Assembly: GCF_004353895.1 (NCBI RefSeq)
Contig: NZ_SMOG01000001.1
Location: 62,001-126,000, forward strand
Direction: 5' to 3'
DNA: 64,000 nt
Origin: Candidatus Syntrophosphaera thermopropionivorans
GTDB taxonomy: Bacteria > Cloacimonadota > Cloacimonadia > Cloacimonadales > Cloacimonadaceae
The stretch's first letter is position 1. Every line of letters starts with the position of its first letter. The translations under genes and the position numbers were made by a program. Under the pieces are notes generated by a model. It did no database searches. It was given only the letters and a program-made list of their open reading frames with translations, and was not told the DNA's origin. Shown piece after piece: positions 1 through 8,730 of the stretch.

Positions 1-329
1 ATCAGATTCTTTTTAGATGAGAATGTGATATGAGCTAAACCTTTAGCTAAGGGATAATAAATGTTAAAAAGCATCCATTTACTAAGCTTTTGCAGCCATT
101 TTGGTTTTAATCTGGTATGAGTAGAGAAAAGGGTAATCATCCAGCCTAATACGACGAAAATGAGTATTGCTAATAGTATAATAAACAAAATTCTAACCCA
201 ATTAGCCAGTAAAGGTTGAGCAAACACATTGAACAATATAATAAGAAAGACAGCACTAATAATTAATAGACTGATGCTTACAAAAGCGGGAAACTTTATA
301 ACTGAGAGGTAAAGGTCCTGGTCTTTCAT
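1..329 (-). CDS. DUF116-like membrane protein, partial (C-terminus beyond window edge)
   Basis: An open frame begins with ATG at 329-327 and stays open to the window edge, giving about 109 residues. It starts MKDQDLYLSVIKF and has two hydrophobic stretches (about residues 10-35 and 42-66) followed by a basic region containing WLQKLSKWMLFNIYYPLAKG. Two N-terminal membrane segments followed by a cytoplasmic part resemble the start of DUF116 proteins, which often sit next to def and fmt in Clostridia and other anaerobes. The ATG overlaps the fmt stop codon (ATGA), so it is the downstream partner of fmt. The cysteine-rich C-terminal part that would confirm DUF116 lies outside the window, so the family call rests on context plus the N-terminal layout. 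Confidence 0.6.
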   Translation of the reverse strand, partial: MKDQDLYLSVIKFPAFVSISLLIISAVFLIILFNVFAQPLLANWVRILFIILLAILIFVVLGWMITLFSTHTRLKPKWLQKLSKWMLFNIYYPLAKGLAHITFSSKKNL

Positions 330-1300
330 AATTCCTCCCTAAAAGAATTTTCCATAAAGATTTGATTAAATGGGACAAAGCTTTCCCCCGCAGAAAGTCT
401 TGCTCCCAATTGAAAAGCCCAGGCAGACATAACTTTTTTACCTTCAGCCTGTATTCTGGTGATTAAAAGTTGTCCATCCTGGCAATTAACTAATATACCT
501 TTATTTTTAATAAATCCTGCAATAGTTCCGGGCTTATCATTTTTTGATGAGTCATAAATCTCAGCTTGAAGGATTTTAAGGTTAGTATTATGTATAGATG
601 TTCTTGCACCTGGTGAAGGAGAAAAGGCACGTATCTGGTTAAAGATATTTTTAATTTTATTATCCCAGTTTATCCATAAATCTTTTTTACTAAATTTATG
701 GGTATAAGAAGCCAGATTTTCGTCTTGAGGTCGTTCTGTTAGACTATTATCTTTAATAGCAGGAATTATTTCAATCAATAGCTCAGCAGAGATATTAGCC
801 AGTTTTTCTTTTAAGGAACCATAGTTATCTTCTGGTAGGATAACCAATTCTCTTTGGGCTAAGATAGGACCTGCGTCAAGACGAGAAGTTAACCTGAAAA
901 TAGTGGTTCCTGTTTTATGGTCTCCATTAAGAAGGGCAGTTTGAATAGGAGTAGGACCACGATATTTAGGAAGTAAAGATGGATGAAGATTAATCGCTCC
1001 AAAAGTAGGAATCTGTCTAAGTTCTTTTTTTATTAAAGAGGCATAGGAAGCAGTGACCAGAAGTTCAGGATATAACTTGCTAATTTTATCCACACTTTCA
1101 GGAGAATTGATGTTTTCCGGTTGATACAATTCCCAGCCTTGTTCCCGTGCAAAACGTGCTATAGGACAGGGTTTAATTCTTTGGTTTCGTCCTGCGGGTC
1201 TATCTGGTTGGCTGATAATTAGAAGTAATTGATGTTTTTCTTTTAGTTTTTTTAAAGCAGGAATGCCAAATTCAGAGCTACCAGCAAAGACAATTTTCAT
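326..1300 (-). CDS. fmt: Methionyl-tRNA formyltransferase
   Basis: Transfers a formyl group from 10-formyltetrahydrofolate to initiator Met-tRNA in the cytoplasm. The 324-residue length is typical. The N-terminal Rossmann-type catalytic domain shows SQPDRPAGR near residue 30 and the signature INLHPSLLPKYRGPTPIQ near 103-120, which carries the catalytic Asn104 and His106. LDAGPIL near 141 supplies the catalytic Asp. The C-terminal OB-like tRNA-binding domain contains FSPSPGAR. The gene lies 16 bases downstream of def, and its stop overlaps the start of the DUF116-like gene. The initiator tRNA that it modifies is also in this window (26194-26269). Confidence 0.97.
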   Translation of the reverse strand: MKIVFAGSSEFGIPALKKLKEKHQLLLIISQPDRPAGRNQRIKPCPIARFAREQGWELYQPENINSPESVDKISKLYPELLVTASYASLIKKELRQIPTFGAINLHPSLLPKYRGPTPIQTALLNGDHKTGTTIFRLTSRLDAGPILAQRELVILPEDNYGSLKEKLANISAELLIEIIPAIKDNSLTERPQDENLASYTHKFSKKDLWINWDNKIKNIFNQIRAFSPSPGARTSIHNTNLKILQAEIYDSSKNDKPGTIAGFIKNKGILVNCQDGQLLITRIQAEGKKVMSAWAFQLGARLSAGESFVPFNQIFMENSFREEL

Positions 1301-1316
1301 CGGATATTAGCCTCTT

Positions 1317-1871
1317 CTATTCTTCACAACGGATATTAATCCCATCCACCGTATTTTTCTGCAATTCTTTCAATTTATTTCTTATTTTCAACCTGGCAAT
1401 AGTACTTAGATGGTCAATAAACAGGATTCCTTCCAGATGGTCATATTCATGCTGAACGATAACGGCTGCATATCCAGAAAGATTAATTCTGTGTCGTTCA
1501 TTTTGTAAATCTGTATAAGAGACGGTTATATTTGAAGGTCTAACCACTTTAGCATAGATATCAGGAATACTGATGCACCCTTCTTCGGTTTCAGTTTCAC
1601 CACTACTTTCTTCAATAACAGGGTTAATCATAACCATCGGAGAGTGTTTTTTAGGGTTATCCTTTATTTGAGGATCAATCACGATAATTCTTTTGCTAAC
1701 GCCAACTTGAGGTGCAGAAAGTCCAACTCCATCCCATTGATACATTGTAGCGATAAGGTCCTCAGCAAATTGCAATAAGTTTTCATCAATTTTTTGCACT
1801 TCTTCGGACTTAAGTCTGAGGACCTTATCACCATAAATATGGATTGGTAATAACTTAGGTTTACGCGACAT
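1317..1871 (-). CDS. def: Peptide deformylase
   Basis: Removes the N-formyl group from nascent proteins and pairs functionally with fmt next door. All three family motifs are intact: GVGLSAPQVG near residue 48 (motif 1), EGCISIP near 97 with the metal-binding Cys99, and QHEYDHLEG near 140 with metal ligands His141 and His145 and catalytic Glu142. The 184-residue length is normal. It starts at ATG 1871-1869, just after the yajC stop, without an obvious Shine-Dalgarno sequence, so translation may be coupled to yajC. Confidence 0.97.
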   Translation of the reverse strand: MSRKPKLLPIHIYGDKVLRLKSEEVQKIDENLLQFAEDLIATMYQWDGVGLSAPQVGVSKRIIVIDPQIKDNPKKHSPMVMINPVIEESSGETETEEGCISIPDIYAKVVRPSNITVSYTDLQNERHRINLSGYAAVIVQHEYDHLEGILFIDHLSTIARLKIRNKLKELQKNTVDGINIRCEE

Positions 1872-1879
1872 TAGATATA

Positions 1880-2230
1880 TTAGGCATTAGCTTTTTCAGC
1901 AGAGCTAACTATACTGGCAATTGCACCCTTCTGGATTTCAATTCTAACATGGTTGTTATCATCTATTTCCAAGACAACGGTATTCTTGTCTGGTTTGATA
2001 GAAACGATACGACCATAAATTCCGGAAGTGGTAACAACTTTGTCATTTTCTTTCAAACTATCCAGCATTTTTTGCAGCTCTTTTTGCTTTTTTTGTTGCG
2101 GCATAATCATCAGAAAATACATCACTACAAATAGCAGAATTAGAATAATTAGAGTGCTCATTCCGCTTGCTCCGGAACTCTGTTTTGCTTGTGCGCTGTT
2201 AGTAGCAGCTTGAAGTAGAGTATATATCAT
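1880..2230 (-). CDS. yajC: Preprotein translocase subunit YajC
   Basis: Small single-span inner-membrane protein of the SecDF-YajC complex. It has one hydrophobic segment (LIILILLFVVMYFLMIMPQQ, about residues 25-44) followed directly by the family-typical PQQKKQKE and a cytoplasmic domain with VVTTSGIYGRI. I place the start at ATG 2230-2228 (MIYTLLQ, 116 residues), because AAGGAG sits six bases upstream of it. The frame also extends to a TTG at 2251, but that codon would overlap the pgpA stop and has no ribosome site. It lies between pgpA and def in one operon. Confidence 0.92.
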   Translation of the reverse strand: MIYTLLQAATNSAQAKQSSGASGMSTLIILILLFVVMYFLMIMPQQKKQKELQKMLDSLKENDKVVTTSGIYGRIVSIKPDKNTVVLEIDDNNHVRIEIQKGAIASIVSSAEKANA

Positions 2231-2243
2231 TTTTTTCTCCTTT

Positions 2244-2729
2244 TTAGCCAAAGAATTTTGGCGCTATAAGTTTTATGAAATGAATCAGGATATTAGTATA
2301 GACTCCTGCAATGAGGTCATCTATAACAATACCCCAACCCCTGGGCAGTTTTTGTGAAATCTTTATGGGAAAGGGCTTGGCAATATCCAAAGCCCTAAAA
2401 ATAACAAGAGCATATACAGCCATTAGAAATGATTTCGGTAATAGTAATACACTTAGAAAAAATCCGCATACCTCGTCAATCACTATTTGAGGTGCATCAG
2501 GTCCAAGCTTTTTTTCTGCTTTAGAACTTAACCATACAGCTAAAGCAATCAAGATGACAAGAAATCCAGTATACCAGAGCCATCCTTTACCGGAAAATAG
2601 CATTTGAGGAAGCAAGAGATAGATAGCTGCTGCTACAATAGAGCCATAGGTTCCGGGAGCATAAGGAATAAATCCAACTCCGAAAACTGAAGCCAGGAAG
2701 GTCTCTACAGATAGAGATTTAGATTTCAT
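2244..2729 (-). CDS. pgpA: Phosphatidylglycerophosphatase A
   Basis: Dephosphorylates phosphatidylglycerol phosphate in the inner membrane to make phosphatidylglycerol. The 161-residue protein has the PgpA N-terminal motif GVGFIPYAPGTYGS near residue 17, a conserved VIDEVCGFF motif near residue 83 with the acidic pair, and KPFPIK near 117. Four hydrophobic stretches fit the multi-span topology of the family. Its ATG overlaps the stop codon of the upstream chaperone gene (ATGA), showing tight coupling. Confidence 0.92.
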   Translation of the reverse strand: MKSKSLSVETFLASVFGVGFIPYAPGTYGSIVAAAIYLLLPQMLFSGKGWLWYTGFLVILIALAVWLSSKAEKKLGPDAPQIVIDEVCGFFLSVLLLPKSFLMAVYALVIFRALDIAKPFPIKISQKLPRGWGIVIDDLIAGVYTNILIHFIKLIAPKFFG

Positions 2730-3988
2730 TTTTCAAGTATTTCAACATAAGTTTCTTTTATTAATTTATCTATCCATTTATTATAAGCAGATTGTAACTT
2801 ATACTGGTAAAGATAAGTGTAAAGTTTATCTTTAACTTCATCATAGGTGAAAACACGAGGAGGAATTTCTTTAAGCCGGACAAAAATATACAGGGTTCCG
2901 TCTTTTTCCAGGACAGGGGTCATTTTCCCCACCGGAGTAGAAAGAATGTAGTTTTTAAAGGGTTCAGGAAATTCATTTTCTGTAAGCTCTCCTATAATGC
3001 CTTTGTTTTTGGTAACATCAGGGTCAGTAGAATACTGTAAGGCAAGGTCTGAGAAAGAACTTTGTCCACTTTCATAAAGTTCACGAATTCTTTCCATAAT
3101 GGCATAGGCAGCTAAGGTATCAGATTTTGTAGGTTGAACCAATTTGAGGATATGACTGGCTCGCACCTCATCTCTTCTTTTATCAGTAAGTTTCAGAATA
3201 TGATAGCCATTTTCACTTCGGATTATCCCAGATATTTCTCCTATATCCATAGAGAAAGCTGCATCTTCTATAGGTTTTAGCATCATACCCCTGCTGAAAT
3301 AGCCTAAATCACCGCCTCTAACTTTACTTGGGCATTCACTAACCTCCCTGGCTAAAGTAGCAAAATCTGCTCCTGCATCTAATCTCTTTTTAATGTCCTG
3401 CATTTGCTTATACACAGAATCTTCAGTGGCTTTACTTGCAGTAATTTTATACTTTATCATTCCTGTTTCCCAGGTGGTAGGTTTCACAGCCATTGAGTCC
3501 TTAGTTGTATTATAGAATTCACGCATCTCATCTTCCGTAACCGATACCTGTGAGCTCACATATAAGTCTATCAATTGCTGAGTCATAGCATTATTTTTAA
3601 TTTCTTCAATGAAGTATTCTAATAATTCAGCTTCAGTGAGATTTTCTTGCGCTAATGCAGCTTGGAACTCTTGAGGAGAAGGATATTGAGATTTTAATTC
3701 CTGAAGATAGTTTTGAGCATATCTTTTAATTTTATCGTCATCAACTTTGATGTTTAATTCTTTAGCTTTTTGAGAGATAACCTTTTGTTCAATTATTTCA
3801 CGTAAAGCCATATCCATAGAAATCTGTTCTTTTGGTATCCCAGCCAGTTGCATCTGATACATCATTTTATAAACATCACTTAATAGGATAATATCTGATC
3901 CCACTTTTGCGACAATACGGTCAACCAGCTCAGCTGAAAGTGAGAAGATGAGGAATGAAGTTAGTAGTATAAGGATTAATTTTTTCAT
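2726..3988 (-). CDS. SurA-like periplasmic peptidyl-prolyl isomerase/chaperone
   Basis: Predicted exported chaperone that helps fold outer-membrane or secreted proteins. A signal peptide (about residues 1-19, MKKLILILLTSFLIFSLSA) is followed by a SurA-N type helical domain and two parvulin-like rotamase domains. The first, about residues 168-270, contains CPSKVRGGDLGYFSRGMM and ENGYHILKL, the classic PpiC signature. The second, about 275-375, contains RASHILKL and NKGIIGEL. The 420-residue length matches SurA. An AGGA ribosome site precedes the ATG at 3988. It lies in one operon with a second PpiC-type lipoprotein gene immediately upstream. I call it SurA-like because orthology was not tested. 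Confidence 0.88.
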   Translation of the reverse strand: MKKLILILLTSFLIFSLSAELVDRIVAKVGSDIILLSDVYKMMYQMQLAGIPKEQISMDMALREIIEQKVISQKAKELNIKVDDDKIKRYAQNYLQELKSQYPSPQEFQAALAQENLTEAELLEYFIEEIKNNAMTQQLIDLYVSSQVSVTEDEMREFYNTTKDSMAVKPTTWETGMIKYKITASKATEDSVYKQMQDIKKRLDAGADFATLAREVSECPSKVRGGDLGYFSRGMMLKPIEDAAFSMDIGEISGIIRSENGYHILKLTDKRRDEVRASHILKLVQPTKSDTLAAYAIMERIRELYESGQSSFSDLALQYSTDPDVTKNKGIIGELTENEFPEPFKNYILSTPVGKMTPVLEKDGTLYIFVRLKEIPPRVFTYDEVKDKLYTYLYQYKLQSAYNKWIDKLIKETYVEILEK

Positions 3989-4011
3989 TATATTCCTTTT
4001 TATTATAGAGA

Positions 4012-4827
4012 TTAGTAATAGTAGTAGATATTGTTATTTTTCATTTTGAGTTCACGTACTAAATCGTTGTAGACTTGTTGTTTTTTTTCTTTTAGCAGTA
4101 GTTCATAGATTTCATTACGATAGTCTACAAAAGTGGCTTCTTGCGTTCCTTCTCTTTGTTCAGTGTAGCGAATGATATAAGTTTTTCCATTAACAGTAAC
4201 TATGCCTGGTTCGTTAATTTTAAGCTTATGCGCTGCTTTCCAGAACAGTGAATCAGGACTATTAGCAGAGACAAATCCCATTCTTCCTTGTTTATATTTT
4301 AATTCTTCTAAAGAGTTTTCTAAAACTGCGAGATTAAAATCGTATTCACCGGTTTTAATTTTAGTTAACAGGTTTTTTGCAGCATTTTCATCTGGGCAGA
4401 GTATCCTTTGAATGTTATATTCCATCAGTTTTTTAGTAAAATCAGCTTGATGTAAGCGATAATAATTAAACATTTCTTCTTCACTGATAGTTAAATTAGC
4501 CAGTTTTCGGGCAAGCAAAGCATTAGCTTTAACTTTCTTTACGGCATAATCTATACGCAGTTTTGTTGCATTTTCTTCACTAATTTTTTCTTTATCCGCT
4601 TCTTGAGCCAGAATGGTAAGATTAACCCAGTTTTCTATCTCTTTTCTTTTTTGAGTTTCACTTAATTTATTCCATTGTTCATCTGTGTAAAGAGAACGAA
4701 ATGCTTCTAAAGTAAGAACTTCTCCATTAACTTCTGCCAGTGGAGTGAATTCTTCCTTTTCTTTTTTTAATTCACAACTTGAGCAGAGGATAAATACCAT
4801 TATTGCTGCAATTAAAAATCTTTTCAT
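4012..4827 (-). CDS. PpiC-type foldase lipoprotein
   Basis: The N-terminus is a lipoprotein signal: MKRFLIAAIMVFILCSSCE, with the lipobox ending at Cys18, so the protein should be anchored in an envelope membrane facing the periplasm. The rest resembles the SurA/PrsA fold: a helical N-domain containing VNGEVLTLEAFRSLY (near 30) and a PPIase-like region with KQGRMGFVSANSPD and IRYTEQREG. The parvulin signature is degenerate, so it may be a chaperone with little isomerase activity. It lies directly upstream of the SurA-like gene and four bases downstream of another lipoprotein gene, forming a small envelope-biogenesis block. The C-terminus ends in an unusual NNNIYYYY. Confidence 0.8.
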   Translation of the reverse strand: MKRFLIAAIMVFILCSSCELKKEKEEFTPLAEVNGEVLTLEAFRSLYTDEQWNKLSETQKRKEIENWVNLTILAQEADKEKISEENATKLRIDYAVKKVKANALLARKLANLTISEEEMFNYYRLHQADFTKKLMEYNIQRILCPDENAAKNLLTKIKTGEYDFNLAVLENSLEELKYKQGRMGFVSANSPDSLFWKAAHKLKINEPGIVTVNGKTYIIRYTEQREGTQEATFVDYRNEIYELLLKEKKQQVYNDLVRELKMKNNNIYYYY

Positions 4828-4830
4828 ACT

Positions 4831-6072
4831 TTAGAGAAAGGGTGGAGTGTAAGTAACTCTTAGTTTAGGCTGTTTTTCTGCAGGAGTGCTACTATCATTG
4901 AAATGCCATAATTCTATCTTTCCGTAGTTAATTAATTCTTGCATAGAACGGATAACAATTCCATAATTCATTTTATCTCCAGAAGTATAAGCTTGAATTA
5001 AAGGAGTTACATTAACTACTAAACTATCTCCTCGGATATAAGATTGAGTGATAATCCCAGAAGCAACCTGTTCATCTAAGACAGCTACAGCAGTATTTAT
5101 ATCCAGTGAATCATTCACTCTATCAGCTCTTAATCTGTATTGAGTAGAGGTTCCATAATAGGGATTTTCTTTAACATACAAGATAAGTTCTGCATGATTG
5201 ATAGTAGTTCTCTTAAGTTGAATCTCATTAAGTGGATTTCCCTCTGTATCTTGAAATAAAGAAAAGTTCATAGGGAAGTATAAATATATTCTGGAAGGTG
5301 GTATATTGCTTAATATCCATTGATTGGTTATTATAGGTGCAGTTTCTTCATCTATCCGATAACTATCCTTGTTGCAGTATTGTTCATATTTCTTTTCTGT
5401 AGGATTCTCACCTGTGGTTCTATAAAGAAAATGGAGTTTTGGTCCAGAACCTGATTCCAATGATTTAAATTCTATATATGAATTTTCTCCAGTTTTTATA
5501 GCCAGAGTCAATCCCAGAGAATCAGCTTCAGAAGTCCATTGTTCTAAAGCTGCTACAGGAATAGGTATTTTAATTTGAGTTCCAGCTGAGCTAATAGAAT
5601 CAGTGATAGTATATGATTGAGGAGTAATTAAACTTAAATTGGAATCCTGGATAAGATTAGTGCTATCTGCTGCCCAGCTTTGATTTAGTTTATAAATCAT
5701 AACTTCAACAGGATTACGAGATTCTGAAAATTTTCTCGTAAGCACGAGATTAAGATAGGTAGAATCCTGGTAAGCTTCTGGTATATGAAATGTTCCCACG
5801 GAAGGTAAACCTGTAAAACGCACAAAAGCTACGGATTCTATACCATTATAATTTCCACAGACTAAACTGGTTTCTGTTCCTTTTATAGAACCACTACCAG
5901 GAAAACTGTAGCCAGCTACTATATCTAAAGGTGTAGTAAAAGACATAGGTCTTACATTAGACCAGTTATTTCCGGTTGGATTAGGGTCATTAATGCAACC
6001 TCCCAATATAATTGCCAGAAATAAGGTTGCTACGAGGAGTAATCTCATTTTCTGAAGATGAATAGTTTTCAT
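4831..6072 (-). CDS. Uncharacterized lipoprotein with DNRLRE-like beta domain
   Basis: A 413-residue protein with a lipoprotein signal; LFLAIILGGC places the lipidated Cys near residue 26. The body is beta-rich and Ser/Thr-rich, as expected of a surface or periplasmic protein. The C-terminal 110 residues (YRLRADRVNDSLDINTAV through KLRVTYTPPFL) resemble the DNRLRE/CBM-like folds found in secreted proteins, with a VNVTPLIQAYTSGDKMNYGI stretch followed by an ending of the type PKLRVTYT. No catalytic motif is visible. It is the first gene of the minus-strand run downstream of the dnaA region, so its promoter should lie in the box-rich 6073-6330 interval. The function is unknown; the domain call is by eye. 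Confidence 0.7.
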   Translation of the reverse strand: MKTIHLQKMRLLLVATLFLAIILGGCINDPNPTGNNWSNVRPMSFTTPLDIVAGYSFPGSGSIKGTETSLVCGNYNGIESVAFVRFTGLPSVGTFHIPEAYQDSTYLNLVLTRKFSESRNPVEVMIYKLNQSWAADSTNLIQDSNLSLITPQSYTITDSISSAGTQIKIPIPVAALEQWTSEADSLGLTLAIKTGENSYIEFKSLESGSGPKLHFLYRTTGENPTEKKYEQYCNKDSYRIDEETAPIITNQWILSNIPPSRIYLYFPMNFSLFQDTEGNPLNEIQLKRTTINHAELILYVKENPYYGTSTQYRLRADRVNDSLDINTAVAVLDEQVASGIITQSYIRGDSLVVNVTPLIQAYTSGDKMNYGIVIRSMQELINYGKIELWHFNDSSTPAEKQPKLRVTYTPPFL

Positions 6073-6120
6073 ATATTACCTAATTTATTAAAATAGATTT
6101 TCTTTTATAGTAGTTTAAGT

Positions 6121-6320
6121 AGGCAATGTGAATAAGTGGATAAAGGGTCAAGTCTTTTTTTATCTTATTGAAATAAAGCATAATATCTTTAGAGATTTTT
6201 TGGGGATAAGTAGTGGGTAAGTTCATACAAAGTTAAGTTTTTTCCACTCTGCCAGGTAAGACATATCTTATATACTAGCTTATCCACATTAATCCACCGG
6301 AATTATCCACTTATCCACAT
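6121..6320. promoter_or_regulatory. DnaA-box cluster downstream of dnaA (part of candidate oriC)
   Basis: This 258-base gap between dnaA and the lipoprotein gene carries five close matches to the DnaA box TTATNCACA. On the minus strand they are at 6127-6135 (TTATTCACA) and 6135-6143 (TTATCCACT). On the plus strand they are at 6280-6288 (TTATCCACA), 6303-6311 (TTATCCACT) and 6311-6319 (TTATCCACA). The pairs overlap by one base, giving 8-base phasing. Together with the upstream cluster this suggests a bipartite origin with dnaA in the middle, as in Bacillus subtilis. It should also contain the promoter of the lipoprotein gene. Confidence 0.72.
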
Positions 6321-6330
6321 AATTTTAAGG

Positions 6331-7662
6331 TTATGACTTTATATTTTTGATTAGTTGCTCAATATGGGACCGGAAATTTATATCTTCACGAAAGCGGTTT
6401 TCAATCATTCTTTTAGCATGAATAACTGTGGTATGGTCTTTTCTTTTATAATACTCTGCAATCTCTTTTAGAGAGAGCTGTGGTATGAGCAGATTTGCCA
6501 GATACATAGCAATTTGCCGTGGATAAGAAATTTGCTGTCTTCTGGTTTTATCAACAATTTGTGGCATTGTAATATTATAAGCCAGACAGACTTCTTGGGT
6601 AATGGTATCAAGTGTGATTTTTTTATGTTGTTCAGATATCATATCGCTAAGAATAGAACGGACTGTTTCCACATCTAATTCTTCAGGATTATGATTATTG
6701 TAAGATGCATAGGCTAAAATACGGATTAGAGAACCTTCCAGAGCACGGACACTGGAAGTAATGGATTCAGCAATGAAAGAGAACACCTCATCACGGAGAA
6801 CAATATTTTCCGGTTCTGCTTTTTTATGAAGGATAGCCACCCGAGTTTCAAAATCAGGATTCTTCAAATCGCAAAGTAGACCACTTTCAAACCTGGTTAC
6901 CAGTCTTTTTTCTAAATCTGGTATATCTTTTGGAGGACGGTCAGAGGTTAAAACTATCTGTTTACGATTGTCAAATAGAGCATTAAAAGTGTGGAAAAAT
7001 TCCTCTTGAGTACCTTCTTTTTTGGAAAGAAAATGCACATCATCAACAAGAAGTAAATCTACTTTACGGTATTTGGAACGAAATTCAGGCATCTTGTTGG
7101 CACGAATAGATTCTATCATCTCATTTGTAAATTCTTCACTGGTGGTGTAATAGATAGAACAATTACGTCCCTCTTTTACAACATAATTTCCTACGGCTTG
7201 CATTAAATGCGTTTTCCCCATTCCACTTTCTCCATAAATAAAAAGAGGATTATAGGTGTATCCTGGAGCTTCAGCTACTGCTTTAGCAGCAGAATAGGCA
7301 AAATTATTGTTTCGTCCCACCACAAATTCTTCAAAACTAAAACGTTCATTGAGCTTGGTATTGACCATAACCCGATTATCCGAATAGCCAGCGGTTTGAT
7401 TAGGATTGTTTTTCACATAATGAGGAGGAGAAATAAACTTTATCTTATAATGTTGCTTATACAAGGCATAAGCAATCTCTCCTAAAGTATCAGTATAGTT
7501 TTGATTTAAATAATTTGCCGCAAATTGCGTTGGAACCTTGACTACAAGTTCATTATCCGAAATATCCACCAACTTTGTCTCAGAAAACCAGGTTCTAAAG
7601 CTCTGTGGATTGATATTCTCCTCTAACTTATCTAAAATATTCTGCCAAATATCCTGATCCAT
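6331..7662 (-). CDS. dnaA: Chromosomal replication initiator protein DnaA
   Basis: AAA+ ATPase that binds DnaA boxes and melts oriC. At 443 residues it has the expected layout: domain I (1-75, with SFRTWF), a short linker, Walker A GESGMGKT at 144-151, Walker B LLLVDDVHF near 208, sensor motifs and the C-terminal helix-turn-helix signature RKDHTTVIHAKRMIENR near 415-430. ATG 7662 is preceded by AGGATGG at good spacing. It is flanked by DnaA-box clusters on both sides, so it is both autoregulated and origin-proximal. Confidence 0.98.
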   Translation of the reverse strand: MDQDIWQNILDKLEENINPQSFRTWFSETKLVDISDNELVVKVPTQFAANYLNQNYTDTLGEIAYALYKQHYKIKFISPPHYVKNNPNQTAGYSDNRVMVNTKLNERFSFEEFVVGRNNNFAYSAAKAVAEAPGYTYNPLFIYGESGMGKTHLMQAVGNYVVKEGRNCSIYYTTSEEFTNEMIESIRANKMPEFRSKYRKVDLLLVDDVHFLSKKEGTQEEFFHTFNALFDNRKQIVLTSDRPPKDIPDLEKRLVTRFESGLLCDLKNPDFETRVAILHKKAEPENIVLRDEVFSFIAESITSSVRALEGSLIRILAYASYNNHNPEELDVETVRSILSDMISEQHKKITLDTITQEVCLAYNITMPQIVDKTRRQQISYPRQIAMYLANLLIPQLSLKEIAEYYKRKDHTTVIHAKRMIENRFREDINFRSHIEQLIKNIKS

Positions 7663-8226
7663 CTTACCATCCTAAAGCTAAAAAAATTTATTTATCCACA
7701 AAATCAGGAGAGGCTTGTCCTCAGCCTAAACCCGATTCTTTATTTATTGCTAATCAATAAGATAACTATAATTTAAGTTCAATTTGTAGTTTTCTTTAGA
7801 TTTAGTTATCCACACATTTTCCACATTCAATTCCCACTTCATTCACTTCAAACTCATCCTTTAATTTTTACTGTGGATAGCTTTTCTAAGGTGGAAGTTC
7901 TTGTCAAGTGGCTAAATCATTTAACTATTTATAATTACAGGGTTTCATAATCTATAAGTTATGAAAAATAATATTATTAAAACTTGAATCTTGGTTTTAT
8001 AAAAATCCCTGGTCAGAATTCTATCCAATTATCATAAAGTAAATTAAAGAAATTTTAAATTAATTTAATCTCAATTAGGAAGAGGTGTATTCATTAATGA
8101 GCTAATAGATTTGAAATTATAAAGATAGGGATTTTTGATTAACTCTTCCATAATATGAAGGGAAGAAAAGTTATCAGGCAGAAAGTTCAAATTTTAAAAT
8201 TAAGGGAAGGAGGTAGTAAAATATCT
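7663..8226. promoter_or_regulatory. Candidate oriC region upstream of dnaA (DnaA boxes, AT-rich inverted repeat)
   Basis: A 564-base gene-free stretch. DnaA boxes are at 7692-7700 (TTATCCACA), 7806-7814 (TTATCCACA) and 7872-7880 on the minus strand (CTATCCACA). Past the boxes, an AT-only-arm inverted repeat TTTCATAA...TTATGAAA (7943-7950/7959-7966) and very AT-rich sequence at 8035-8095 could serve as the unwinding element; that role is inferred. The dnaA promoter must lie here too, but I cannot place it with confidence. I see no convincing gene between 7663 and 8226. Confidence 0.7.
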
Positions 8227-8472
8227 TTATTGGTGGCTTTTTAGAATTTGAATGAACCTCTTCCAAAGTAGATAATTGAAATTAGAAGCATATTTATCCA
8301 GGATGATTTTATCTATCTCAAGAATTTTTTGCTTTAGCTCAAGCGGTATGGAATCCCATTCTTTTTCATAAGATAATCGAGATATAACTTCAATTTCATC
8401 AGCTGGGTCATTTTTTTCCAGATAATCCAACAAAAATCCATAGCATTTAACATCATATTTTGTTACTGCCAT
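8227..8472 (-). CDS. Small hypothetical protein (81 aa)
   Basis: An 81-residue soluble, helical, charged protein beginning MAVTKYDVKCYGFLLDYLE. I do not recognise the family. It is probably a real gene: GAGGA lies about eight bases before the ATG at 8472, composition is protein-like, and no competing frame covers the region. It has no signal peptide or membrane segment. It sits at the far edge of the candidate origin region, with no obvious partner gene, so context gives no function. Confidence 0.5.
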   Translation of the reverse strand: MAVTKYDVKCYGFLLDYLEKNDPADEIEVISRLSYEKEWDSIPLELKQKILEIDKIILDKYASNFNYLLWKRFIQILKSHQ

Positions 8473-8628
8473 AATAAATCCTCAAGTTATCAGTATATTT
8501 AATAAACATCGTAGAAAACGGTTTTATTATCTAACTTAGACATAATATTTATTATTCAAGGATTGATTTTACCTTATGTGTCAAGGAAGATTATTTCAAT
8601 AGAGAGAAAAGACCTGGTAGAAAATAAA

Positions 8629-8656
8629 TTGACAGAAAGATAAGAATAGATATAAA
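8629..8656 (+). promoter_or_regulatory. Sigma-70-type promoter
   Basis: TTGACA (8629-8634), a 16-base spacer and TATAAA (8651-8656) lie about 75 bases before the lipoprotein gene at 8731. This is one of the cleanest promoters in the window and the only notable signal in the 8473-8730 gap. Confidence 0.6.
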
Positions 8657-8730
8657 GGGCAATTGCTTTAATGAATGGCACAGAATAGAATTTTATTATG
8701 AGATAAATGAAAAAGTGAAAGAGGTGAATT

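Noticed and set aside
7207-7485. 92-residue plus-strand frame inside dnaA
   Set aside because: Antisense to conserved dnaA sequence; no start signals or sensible composition.
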